Origin: Hirudinaria manillensis
Lineage: Eukaryota; Annelida; Clitellata; Hirudinida; Hirudinidae
Reading direction: 5' to 3'
DNA length: 64,000 nt
Assembly: GCA_034509925.1 (NCBI GenBank)
Contig: CM067537.1
Span: 5,881,001 to 5,945,000 of the forward strand
Position numbers and translations under genes: made by a program. Positions 53,508 through 64,000 of this stretch are shown piece after piece (the first letter of the stretch is position 1; every line of letters starts with the position of its first letter). The notes below the pieces were generated by a model that saw nothing but the letters and a program-made list of their open reading frames with translations, searched no databases and was not told where the DNA came from.

Positions 53508-56500
53508 CCTTGAATGGCAAGAGACACAAAAAGCACACGTGGTTCACAGGGTGAAGGCTTGGAAGACTTGCATTCCATCATAAAATTCAGCGAAGCTGAA
53601 CAGGTTTTCCACATCCTGGACATCAAAACCTGCCACGGAACGTTCGTCAATCAGGATAGACTTGACAGGTGCTTCAGAAAACTGAACAACGGAGACACCA
53701 TTCAATTCGGAAAGAGGGAAAACCCTTTGACCTTTCTGGTGACCTCATCGCCACCTATTAAGCGCGAAGTCATCATAAATGAGGTTCATTTTCTTCGTAC
53801 TTTGTTATGGCGCTGATTGAAAGGCATAATTATCTCAAAGCAAATGAAGAACTACTAGAAGGCGGCGTGTTGATCTTTCTTCGAATAATTTACCTTATTA
53901 ATAAATTAAATTAATAAAGAATATTTTTTTATAATTATTGAATTCTTCTCAGGAAAACAAAGGCCCAATATCCGTTGAGGAATTGGACGAGTTATTAGAA
54001 TGTGCATCGCTATTGTGCACAAGTTCTCTGGAAATGCCCTCGGAGGGCGTCGGCGATCAACGTCAAATGCCATCAGCTCAACAAAAACCTCTCTTCCAAT
54101 GGGATACGACGCTACAGAAGCAGCAACAACTGCCGTTGCAACAACAGCCACAACAATTACCGTCGCAACAACAAAAACCAGAACAGCAAGTAGGTCAGGG
54201 GACAAGGAACGAAACGACCCCAGGGGATGCTGGGCCACCGACATCGGGAAACATCCAAAGTGAAACTCCTATTGGACTTGGAGATGGAAAGTCTAGGGTG
54301 AAATACTTTGTTAAAGCCATATTTATTGTTGTTGTTACAGTACCAATTGTCGCCTGATGCTCATCTCCTTTCAATTGTTACCTTAACACTTGTGTGTCTG
54401 AGTTAACAAAACTTTCAGTTTCTACTGTAAGGATACATTTGTAAAACCAAAACATTTATTATTACTGAGCACCAATCAAAGGTTTGTTAATTAGTTGACC
54501 CGTCACTCTAATATTCTCTGATCTTAGAGTATAAAAGTAAACTTTTCACGTAATATTTATTTAAACGGCGCCATCTGGCAATGCTTATAAATATGGAACT
54601 GTTGTAATGAATAGTGCCGAGGGATGGCAACAATGCCTACTAATATTATTTGTTTTAATGTAAACGATAACCAATATTTTCTGCATATTTTATCTTGATA
54701 TTTTCCATAAATTGTTTGTAAATTCATGTTCATTAGTTTATGTCTTATGTACTAACATGTACAGATATGAATGTATGCCATCATTGGCACAAATGTACCC
54801 CATGGCTTTTGAACTTTCGTGCAAAAAAGGATTTTAATTCCTGCCAAAAGATATTTAAATTTAAATCATCATAGAGACATTGAAGGTAAATTCTCACAAA
54901 AATTTATGACAAAATTTCGACAAGACTTAGAAAAAGAAAGCTTGGGATACACTTGTATCCTCTCATCATGCATCCAAGGGTTAACTTAACTCATAATTTC
55001 AAGGAGTTATTAAGGCATATAACATTGTTATCAAAGTTTGTTTCCAAAAGCTCTGAAAATTCATGAATGCAAGTTAAACTCGTGTATTCATTGAAACTGG
55101 GTTGATTAAGTAAAGCACTCACCGTGTTTTATAGTTAATACAATTATACAATTATAATTATTAGTTATTACAAATAAATTATAACGTTAAGACATTTGAT
55201 GTTATTCTTGGGACCAATCTCACTTGTTATTGTGCCACCGTGACAGGGTCGTCCAAAGAAGAACGTCAAGGAAGTCATCGAAAACATCGAAACGCAGACC
55301 ACAGTCAAGGAATTGTTGCTAAAAGTTGATGAATTCGTACGAAGGAATGCCCAAATGAGCGAAACTCTCCAAAAAATGGAAGAAATTATCCACTGTAAGG
55401 TTAATAATATATTTGTATTGCTTCATTATTGATATTTAAATCGATATACTTTTCTGTTTGAGTAACATCAGGTTTATTTTATTTTATAACAAACTTAGTT
55501 TCATCCCTTACATCCTATTGGCTATAGATCTGTTTATTATGGCTCGATTGAGTAGTGAATATAAATTAATAAATTGATTTATTAATGCCGTACGTTATGC
55601 CTCAAGAACATGATGGAAATTTCGATAGACTTTGTCAGTAATTAGTAGCATATTCTTGTAAAATGAACAGACCTAATTAGTAGTAGATCTATTCTTGTGA
55701 TATGAATAATCAATTATTATATGAAATATGAATTTTTAACCATTCAAGGATGAATCACTTCGAATCATGGCCAAAGCAGCTGATAAGACGAGGAAGGAAA
55801 ATGCGTGCCTGGAAGTACAAAAGGAGGCCCTACTAAACAGCGTTTGTGCACACGAGAGTTCAAAATTTAAATTAGCACGTCTTCAATAAACAAACAATTT
55901 ATTAATAAATAAATAAATCGTTGTAACACTTTGTGCTCGCCAGGTTAATAGAAAATATGCCAATAGTGACGGTTGTAGGAGAGAGGATTTAATGATACAG
56001 AAGGACATGGAAAATATCAAACTCCGAGTGGTATTCATACGTGTTTATATCCGCTTGTTCCATCTGCAAGGAATATGTGTAACATGAAAATTCATATTTC
56101 ATATTCCAGCAAGTGAAACTGAATAATGATAAGCTGGAAGAATTGAAAAAGTGTGTGGCAAGTTTAAACAAAGAATTGGAAAAACTGAAGCATGAAAATG
56201 CTCAGCTCAAGAAGGCATTTATTTATTATAAAAAAAATTATAATAAATTATTTATAAGTATTTATAAATTATTTATTTTGAAATTTGCATTTGAAGTTTT
56301 TAATGATTTTATTTTATTAGCTTTTATTTAAAATGGCTAAACACATAAGTTGAGCACTAATCGAAATAAGTTGTATTTCTTTCAGTAATTGGGCGATATT
56401 CGATTAATATTTTAGATCTTATTATTCGACGACATTTCTTTGCAAAAATAAACTGCACGTAGACTTAGCTATTACACGAGGAATAACTTTCTGATATTTA

Positions 56501-57500
56501 AATATTAAAGTGCCTGAAAACAGCGCGTGAAGAAATAAATGACGTAAAAAGATCGGCTGATCAGTTTCAAAGAGCAGAAATGCTGGGACGAGTGAACGTG
56601 GAAAGGATGGTGAAACAAGTGATTTTGTCGACATTCTTCTTCTTTCATTTATTTATTTATTTATTTATTGGGGAAATCATTATTCATGGTCACATCTGGT
56701 TAACTATTCTTTAACCAATAATTTGCATTTGTTTATAAGCATCAAACCTTTAATTTTTTTTCTCAATCAGTTGGAACTGGTAAAGAAACCCGTCTTAGAA
56801 ATAATTAACGTCTTCTGCCCCGAAAAGAGTTCAGGAAAAGCGGGATTTCCAACCGCTAAAAACGTCTGCCAATTCAAAGGCCTGACTTCAAGTAACGCGG
56901 TCTCTCAGGGTGTTTCCAATCCTATTGAATCTGCAAGAAAGGAAACTTCCGAAGGAAACAAAACTGACGATGGATGGTCATCCAATCAATGCTTGGAATA
57001 CGGATTGGCACAGGTTCCAATCATTGACAACACGGACGAATTCATTAAAGCTGCCGACGAGTGCATCACCAAAATGAAGGAGGTTCGGTCGTTTTTAACT
57101 CAGTTTGTTAGTAATTAATTAATTAATTTTTAATGGATCGAAGACTAACACTTTGTGATAAAACACTCTTTAATAAATCGTTTTCAATCAAGCAAATAAA
57201 TATCAACTTATGAGATAAGCGATGATACATGTATTTCGACCTTTAAGAAATCATCCATGTATATTGCTATGGACAAATCAGTAAAGTAATACATACTTAG
57301 AGAACCTCGTAGTGGCAACCATTTCGAATGTCGTGATATATGTGAATCGTAAAAAATATTTATTTCAGTTGAAATGTCAGACGCAACTTTTCCAGCAAAT
57401 TGAAGCAGCAAATGTCGATGAAAAGCCACAACCTACAACAGTAACTGCACCTGCTCCTGTGAGTGCTGAGAAGAAGGAAGTAAAACGAAAGAAAAAATGA
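52842..57500 (+). CDS. FHA-domain coiled-coil protein, tandem copy A (FHAD1-like), 556 aa
   Basis: Ten coding exons: 52842-52943, 53550-53783, 53953-54297, 55247-55399, 55749-55841, 55944-56030, 56110-56214, 56511-56618, 56771-57082, 57369-57500; 557 codons in one frame. Residues 1 to about 105 form a forkhead-associated domain (TTIGKNANIVLE, then LHSIIKF, HGTFVN, NNGDTIQFGKR), closest by eye to FHAD1. The pThr-contact positions are altered (Lys for Arg, Glu for Ser, His for Asn). Exon 3 is Gln-rich; exons 4-8 are charged, coiled-coil-like helices starting with GRPKK; exon 9 has a conserved QCLEYGLAQVP segment; the C-terminus is basic (EVKRKKK). Exon 7 has no GT donor, so I used AAG|GCATTT as a GC donor. 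If it is not used, translation continues to a stop near 56331 and the protein is truncated. The function is unknown; FHAD1 itself is poorly characterised. Confidence 0.82.
53330..53505. repeat. (TTA)n microsatellite in FHA copy A intron 1
   Basis: A long ATT/TTA run with ATC, ACT and TTG interruptions ends about 45 bp before the exon 2 acceptor. It is absent from the corresponding intron of copy B, so it expanded after the duplication or was lost in B. Confidence 0.9.
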
Positions 57501-57628
57501 ATGAACTTTGAGGATTACAATTTACTTTGTAATATTTTGAAATGATTTATAATGACAAATGGGATTAGTTTCAGTTGTGCAATGTCAGGTAGCGCTAGTA
57601 ATATAACATGCAAGAATATATTTCTACC

Positions 57629-57634
57629 AATAAA
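57629..57634 (+). terminator. candidate polyadenylation signal of FHA copy A
   Basis: AATAAA 129 bp beyond the stop codon, the first canonical hexamer after copy A. Confidence 0.5.
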
Positions 57635-58304
57635 CACTGCACGTTGTCACCATCACCATCGCAGACATTCCCATCATTATAATCGTTGTACATGCACATC
57701 ATTAGTATCCTTATCATCGTTCCAATAACAACCCCTACAAAAGAAATGTCAAACATAATTCAGAATAATAAGATCACTTAGTTTAACGCTGGCGAATCTG
57801 GAGGGTCAGCCAGGTTATTTGGCCTATAATTTAATGTTCATAAGTGACATTCATAATAAAATCCATGCCTTATCAATGATTGTATTAACCTTTGCTACCT
57901 GAAGCTATGAAATATTAGAATTAATTAAAAATTCAGGGAGTACAGTAATGCCATTAGTTAAAGGTTTATTAAACAATTTAATCAAAATATCCTTAATCAT
58001 TGAAGTATTAAGAACAATTGATAGAACAGCAGTTCATAAAGTGATTAGCACACAATCCCCGGAACACTGTCGAATTGGGATCACATGTTGTAGTTTTATG
58101 TGTTGTTTTATGCTTATAAGACACTTCTTTAAAGTAATAAAATAAAATAAAATAAAATGTTATTAATTTAAATAAATTAATTTATATTTATATAAATGTT
58201 ACTAATTTGTAAATACGTTCGTATAAAGAAACATTATCTCTCACTAATTAAATCTTTTCTTTGTGCAACTTTTGTTGAGATGTAATTTTAAGCTTTTTAA
58301 GTTC

Positions 58305-58352
58305 TTTGCTTTGGCGTCATATTAACCTGATTTGTTTACTGTCGTCGAAAAC
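58305..58352 (+). promoter_or_regulatory. conserved upstream block of FHA copy B
   Basis: Counterpart of 52688-52736. It contains TTTGCTTTGG, CGTCATA, TTTGTTTAC and GTCGTCGAAAA in the same order and nearly the same spacing, ending about 125 bp before the copy B ATG. Confidence 0.45.
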
Positions 58353-58475
58353 ATATTTTCTAAGAGAACGGTAATTTTGTAAGTTTTTGAAAATAAATAA
58401 TTAATTAAATAATAATCAATAATAATAATGAAATCATAATTATTTCAAATGTCTTGTTGATAAATTCTAAACAAA

Positions 58476-61400
58476 ATGTCACTCAGAACGAAAGGAATGT
58501 TGACAAATGAAGTCGAAACTTATCACTTATGTCTTGGTTTTACAACCATTGGCAAGATTGCTAACATCGTACTGGAGGTGAAAACCATTAATAAATAATA
58601 ATAATAATAATATTTCAGGTTATTTCTTTTTAAATATTAACATTTGATAAAATTACGCTTATAATTATATTTTTCTGCCAATACGACAGTTGCAAAGAGA
58701 ATAATTTTAAATAAATTTATGATCCAATCACTGGGTGAATTATTTAAATGTCTGACTGATTTTCTAAAACACGAACCAGGGCGAAGGCTTGGAAAACGTG
58801 CATTCCTTGATAAAGTTCTGCGAAGATGACCAAACATTCCACATTTTGGACGTCAAAACCCACCACGGAACGTTCGTCAACCGGGAGAGACTCGACATGT
58901 GCTTTAGAAAACTGAACAACGGTGACGTCATTCAATTCGGAAAGAGGGAAAAAACTTTGACCTTTCTGGTGACCCCGGCGCCACCTGCTAAGCAGGAAGT
59001 CACCGTGAATGAGGTTCGTGTTTTTTTTTTCAGCTTAAATTGCTTCACAATAATTTGAAAGTAAATTAAGAACAATTTGTGACAAACTACAAGACAGCAT
59101 TTTTTTTTATCGTTTTGAATATTTGACCTTATTTCATGTTTTAGCGCCCCTGTAACTCACGCGCACGGCGCTATATAAATGACATATTATTATTATTATT
59201 ATTATTTAAAATAATAACAATTCGATTCGCAGTAATCCCAGGCCTTCCTCTGATGATAAGAGTTTGGGATTAGACTCTATTTGTTACGATTCTTGACACC
59301 ACTTGACTTTGCCTTCCCGCTGGTTCTCTTTCTTTTTCTCGTCGTTCTCTCGTTAGACTCTTTCTTGCCATACATTCTTTTACAAAACATTGAATTCTTC
59401 TCAGGAAAGCAAAGGTACGATGGCTGTTTGTGAGTTGGACGAGTTGTTTGAACGTGCATCGCAAATGTGCTCAAGTTCTTTGGAGATGCGATCGAAGGCC
59501 GTCGGCGATCAACGGCAAACAAGCTTTCCACCAGTTCAACGGAAAACTTCCTTCCAGCGGGCTGCATCGCTACAAAATCAACGACTTTCACTCCAACGAC
59601 AACAGCAACGTCTGTCGTCGCAACGAGAGCAGCAACAAGAACAACAATTGATTAAGAACCAAAAAAATGAAACAACAATTGCCGACGCCGGATCGCTGGC
59701 ATTGGTGGACCTTTACAGTGAAACTCCGACAGATGTTGCAGATCTTCCGGATGAATCGTATATTCCGGTGAAATCCTTTCTTTAATTTCATTTTATTTCA
59801 AGTGATAAATGTTGCACTTGTATCGTTACAAAAGTTCAATAAGCTTTCAAAACTAAGTATGAACATCTATTGCAATTGTAATAATTATTATCGAAAACGA
59901 AATGAATAACTAACTCAATTAGAGTGTTGAATGAGCTAATAATTAATACAAAACGGTAGTTAACATGATGTTTAGTAGTAAAAATGGTAGTTAACATAAG
60001 CATCGATGAGGAAATAATTTCAGCAATTGTTTATGCCCCCGTCGCGAGGTCGTCCAAATATGAAAATTAAAGAAACTATTGAAACTATCGAAACGAACAC
60101 TGTCGTTAAGGACTTGTTGTCCAAAGTGGATGGTTACGAGGAAAGGAATGCCAAGTTGAACGAGATTATCAAAAAGATGGAAGCCGTTATCTACAGTAAG
60201 GTTAATAAAATTTTAGTATTGATTCGGTAGTAATGTTTCCAATTTGCCAGTATTAATGAGGATAGTTTTATGTCTTCAATCTAAAGGCAATGAGTTTAAG
60301 TTTTTCCCATAATGGATTGATTAGTGAATATAATTAATAGATAGATCCATATTTTGTCGTAATCGAATCTTTGAAATCTAAATACTTCTCTGATAACAGT
60401 TATTTGTGCAGATTATTTATTCATATAATACGAACAAACCTTTTAACCAATCAAAACGCGTGTGTTGTAAATTGAACGTAATAATAAATCTATTAATAAA
60501 TATCTATATTATTAATCAATCAAGGATGAATCGCTACGAATCATGGCCCAAGCAGCTGATAAGACGAGGAAGGAAAATGCGTGCCTCGAAATACAAAACG
60601 AGGCTCTTCTAAACAGCGTTTGTATCCATGTCAATCAACAATTTAAATTAACAGATCTTTAAAAAAAACGTGTAAAAAGTAATTCATTAATAAAAATAAA
60701 TCGTCACTTAAGTTTGCACTCGCCAGGTGTCGAGAAAATATGCCGATTGTGACGGTTGTAGGAGAGAGGACTTAATGATACAGAAGGACATGGAAAATGT
60801 CAAACTCCGAGTGGTATTCATCCTTGTTTCTTTCCATCCGTTCTAACTTAAATAAATTAAATTAAATTAAAATAAATGTTAAATCTTCCAGCAAGTACAA
60901 CTGAATGTGGATAAGGTGGAAGAGCTGAAAAAGTGCACGGCATGTATGAACAAAGAATTAGAAAAACTGAGACAAGAAAATGCTCAATTGAAGAAGGCAT
61001 TCGTTTCCAATTTATTAATTAATTTTAAATTTGTAAACACGTAATTTGAATATTCATTAAATATATTCTTTACATATAAATAAATATATACTCTTTCAGT
61101 AATTAGGCTACATTCGATTAATGTTTTGTTTTTATTATCTGAAGACATCTCATTGCAAGAAATAAATTGCACTTAGAATTACTTGGATATATTTTTATAT
61201 TTTATAATTAATATATCTTTTATAAAACTATTTAAAGGTGCTGAAAACAGCGGGTGATGAAATAACCGATACAAGAAGATCATCTGATCAGTTTCAAAAA
61301 GCAGAAATGCTGGGACGGATGAACATGGAAAGGATGTTGAAACAAGTGATTTTGATAAAATTCTTCATTTATTTATTTATTAGGATTAATTACTGCATAA

Positions 61401-62070
61401 TTACGTTTGTTTGCTAGTTATTAGAGGAAGATTTTTCTCAAGTGTTGCCTTCAATTGTTTTACTTTTAAACAGTTGGACCTGCTAAAGAAACCAGTCCTG
61501 GAAATGGTAAACATTTTCTGCTCTGATGACAAATCAGGAGAAGCGGGATTCCAATCCATTGAAAACATCTGCCAATTCAAAGGCATGCCTTTAACAAGCA
61601 CTCCTTTGACACATCAAGGTCTGTCCATTCCGAACGATGCTGCACGAAATGAAAGTAAATCTTCCAAGGGAGCGGTCGAAGGAAACAAAACTAACAACGA
61701 ATGGTCATCCAATCAATGCTTGGAATACGGACTGGCACAGGTTCCTGTCATTGACAACACGGACGAATTCATCAAAGCCGCCGATGAGTGCCTCATCAAG
61801 ATGAAGAAGGTTCGGTCTTAACTCGGTTTAATATTAATTTAAAATAAATTTGTCTAAAATCTCAGAATACTATTTCCAATAGTATGATATGCGTATATGG
61901 ATCGTAAAAAATATTTAAGGTGATTTTGTTTATTTCAGTTGAAATGTCAGAAGCAACTTTTCCAACAAAGTGAAGCAGCAAATGTCGATCAAAAGCAACA
62001 ATCTTTAACAGTATCTGCACCTGCTGCTTTAAATGCTGAAAAGAAAGAAGCAAAACGAAAGAAGAAATGA
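58476..62070 (+). CDS. FHA-domain coiled-coil protein, tandem copy B (FHAD1-like), about 580 aa
   Basis: Paralog of copy A with the same ten exons: 58476-58577, 58780-59013, 59405-59767, 60024-60200, 60525-60617, 60727-60813, 60892-61002, 61238-61345, 61474-61809, 61939-62070. All phases match. The FHA domain reads TTIGKIANIVLE, VHSLIKF, HGTFVN, NNGDVIQFGKR, sharing the altered Lys/Glu/His contacts of copy A. Exon 3 has its own Gln/Arg-rich expansion. Exon 4 starts eight codons earlier than in copy A (QLFMPPSR before GRP). Exon 7 may use a GT donor (GCATTC|GTTTCC, 580 aa) or the GC donor in common with copy A (578 aa). Exon 9 carries an eight-codon net insertion relative to A. The basic tail ends EAKRKKK. 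No frame damage is seen, so this copy looks fully functional. Confidence 0.86.
59143..59208 (-). mobile_element. (TAA)n tract with conserved tail, copy 2 (inverted)
   Basis: On the minus strand this reads as a short TAA/ATA tract followed by TGTCATTTATATAGCGCCGTG and an end TACAGGGGCGCT, matching the element at 6060-6180. It lies in intron 2 of FHA copy B and has no counterpart in copy A, so it was probably inserted after the gene duplication. Confidence 0.6.
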
Positions 62071-62102
62071 ACACTTTGAGGATTGTTTCTTTTTTTGAAT
62101 AG

Positions 62103-62216
62103 TTTATGAAGATAAATAAAATTATTATTAATAATATATGTGTCCTGTAAGTACAGGTATCTGTATTTATGAAGATAAATAAAATTATTATTAATAATAT
62201 ATGTGTCCTGTAAGTA
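62103..62216 (+). repeat. 63-bp tandem duplication with duplicated AATAAA
   Basis: The segment GAAGATAAATAAAATTATTA through GTGTCCTGTAAGTA occurs at 62108 and again at 62171. Each copy contains AATAAA (62114 and 62177), so FHA copy B has two candidate polyadenylation signals within 110 bp of its stop. A (TA)n run follows to about 62236. Confidence 0.85.
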
Positions 62217-62236
62217 TATATATATATATATATATT

Positions 62237-63653
62237 TTAGAACATGCGTTGCCATCGTTGACTTACACTTGATATGAACCATCACTACAATCATTACCAT
62301 ATTCAACATTAACCATCGTTTCAATATCAAATCACTCTCTCCAATATCTTTCATACCATATTGATATTGTTTAACAGTAATTCCTTTGGAGACTTAACTG
62401 TACCGTTGGACCGATAATTTTCTATTGGTGATGTATTAAATTTTACAAGTTCATAATAAAAGCGATGTTAAACTTTCATTGTTCTTGGTTAGTTCAAGTA
62501 AATTTGACCTAGGGCTGTACGACAACCCTAACTTGGTTGTTGGGAGAGATGAAATATACATATCTTACGCGTCGGAAACACTCGAAGCTATTTGCTTCCG
62601 TTCTGATGACCGGCCTTTTACATATCTGTGCTTTCCAGATAGTAAACTATCTCTTTGCCTCGCTGAGTAATTATTATAATTAAACTATATCACATCCGAA
62701 GTGTGGGAACTATTTCTTTTTATGTAAACTTGGAAATACATCTTATATTTTCCATCTTTGATATCTTTGGTCCGCGATGTAAACAATAGGTAAGCAGTTA
62801 TTGGATAAGAAGTTTTGATTTTGAGCTTTTCCAACCGGTAACTGAATATCGGGAGTTAATTTTTAGGAAGGGTTTTTCAATGTAGATTCTTTTTCAAAAT
62901 ATTTATCGGCAAAACGGGTCCGTGCTTCGCCATCAATAATGAATTTCCCTTTAAAGAATTTTTTTTATTATGATCGCAATTCTATACTTCTACTATTTTT
63001 AGGTAATTTTGAGTCTAACCTTTTCTGTTAAGAACTTATTAGAGCTGAAATGCCTTCAGTGTTGTTGATCCAGTTATTTTTGCTCATAAAATCATCATTA
63101 TTAGAATTAGAGATAGGTATTTCATAATTTATGCAATCAATTGATGTTGTATTTCCTCTCACCCTTGTCATTTAAATGTCAAACTTTCTCATCCTTCTGT
63201 ATTTGTGCTGTAATTGGCAACATATTTCTTGCACTTAACATTTCTTCAATACATTCACATTTTAGGATGAATTTCCCAAGTTACATTTGGAATGAGTTCA
63301 TTGCAGTTCAGAGAAAGCCTACATCAGGTATGTTCTGCTCATAATAATTGGTTTTTAGGCAAATAGCATCAACATTTATCATGCCAACTGTTAATTCTAT
63401 ACTGCTAATGTAGTGGGTCGTTCATGGTCAGCCATTGAAAAAAATTTGGTTATTGATTGTTGTTAATTAGTAATCATGCATTTGTGTAGTGCATGCATTT
63501 GCTGTTCTACCTTATTCTATTGCTTTTCAGTAAATACAATGCTTTCAAACTAATAAATAAGTTTAATAGAAGAATCAATCATTTTTATAACAGACTCAAG
63601 ATGGCCTTCACTACCATTAAATGATGAATTGAAGAGGTTGCCTTTATGATAAC
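62237..63653. other. mostly non-coding DNA with weak exon candidates
   Basis: An open frame at 62479-62670 (+) has ordinary amino-acid composition (LVVGRDEIYISYASETLEA within it), and a segment at 63266-63327 (+) is bounded by TTTTAG and GTATGT. They could be exons of a gene extending to the right, but no family was recognised and they could not be joined with confidence. Confidence 0.35.
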
Positions 63654-63880
63654 CTGTTTGCCAGTCAAGAGACCTACCAACAGAACATGGGTTTGCATCA
63701 CGACCAGGTAATTCACCCTCAAGAAAGGACCAAAAGTCCGAGCAGGATCCCTCAGAATTCTCGGGAGATGGAAGCATCCTTAAATTGTATCAGCCTAGAG
63801 ATCAAAAACAGACCTCTTTGCTAAGTTAGCAGCACCAATCCAGCTTGTTTTGATCCTGTCTTTAATAGTATTTCTAATCA
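63654..63880 (-). CDS. candidate partial gene, two exons, unknown product
   Basis: On the minus strand a segment at 63880-63814 (CTTTCAG acceptor, GTCTGT donor) encodes IRNTIKDRIKTSWIGAANLA, and a second at 63778-63654 (TTTAAG acceptor, GTTATC donor) encodes a frame including SCSDFWSFLEGELPGRDAN. The two join in phase 2 without a stop. The remainder would lie upstream, beyond the window edge, and downstream. No family is recognised; a transposon-derived or lineage-specific gene is equally possible. Confidence 0.3.
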
Positions 63881-64000
63881 CTGAAAGTGAGGTTGTGATC
63901 TTTTGCCAATACAATCCAACTCAATGCAGTTATCAATTGTTTCTAAGTAATGTGTTCTTACATTCAATTGGTAATTTGATACTTTTACAATTTCTTTTAT

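Larger units (their letters stand above)
57501..58475. other. spacer between the two FHA copies
   Basis: Begins with the copy A 3' untranslated region (AATAAA at 57629-57634) and ends with the copy B promoter side (58305-58475), which is alignable to the copy A upstream region. The open frame at 57948-58145 is unsupported. No other gene is seen. Confidence 0.6.

Noticed and set aside
54000-54263. Alternative-frame Thr/Ala-rich ORFs over FHA copy A exon 3
   Set aside because: Frame shadows of the Gln-rich coding tract; the chosen frame alone matches copy B and the exon phases.

Overview
This window is nuclear genomic DNA from an invertebrate animal. Evidence: long spliced genes with GT-AG introns, very A+T-rich introns full of (TAA)n, (GAC/GAT)n and (GAAT)n microsatellites, and clear orthologs of metazoan-only families (TMF1, FNIP, NFI, DEG/ENaC, RBPMS/MEC-8). 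The intron-rich models (25 coding exons in the TMF1 homolog) and poly-Asn/poly-Gln tendencies would suit a lophotrochozoan such as an annelid (a leech is my guess), but the sequence alone does not settle this. I saw no prokaryotic gene, CRISPR array, rRNA or tRNA.

Layout: 1-3160 holds little except a possible small upstream ORF. 3161-9477 (+) is a sphingomyelin-synthase-family gene. Four genes then follow head-to-tail on the minus strand: the TMF1 golgin homolog (22072 to 11181), a DEG/ENaC channel (25201 to 22570), a folliculin-interacting protein (34074 to 27273) and an RBPMS/MEC-8-like RNA-binding protein (39082 to 34673). After a 2.4 kb divergent spacer come three plus-strand genes: nuclear factor I (41460-52543) and two tandem copies of a FHA-domain coiled-coil gene (52842-57500 and 58476-62070). 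The last 2 kb contains only weak exon candidates.

Exon models were built by hand from homology plus splice sites. For every gene the summed exons give an uninterrupted frame: SMS-like 391 aa, TMF1 1271 aa, DEG/ENaC 677 aa, FNIP 982 aa, RBPMS-like 272 aa, NFI 705 aa, FHA copy A 556 aa and copy B 578-580 aa. Roles are diverse (membrane lipid synthesis, Golgi tethering, ion conduction, nutrient signalling, RNA processing, transcription), so this is a gene neighbourhood and not an operon-like pathway.

The most unusual part is the FHA tandem pair. The ten-exon structure and promoter block are duplicated, both copies share replaced phospho-threonine-binding residues, and the copies differ at two splice sites. 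Also notable are a truncated second RRM in the RBPMS-like gene, a GC-AG intron in FNIP, and an inverted pair of short repeats carrying a (TAA)n tract and a shared 43-bp tail.
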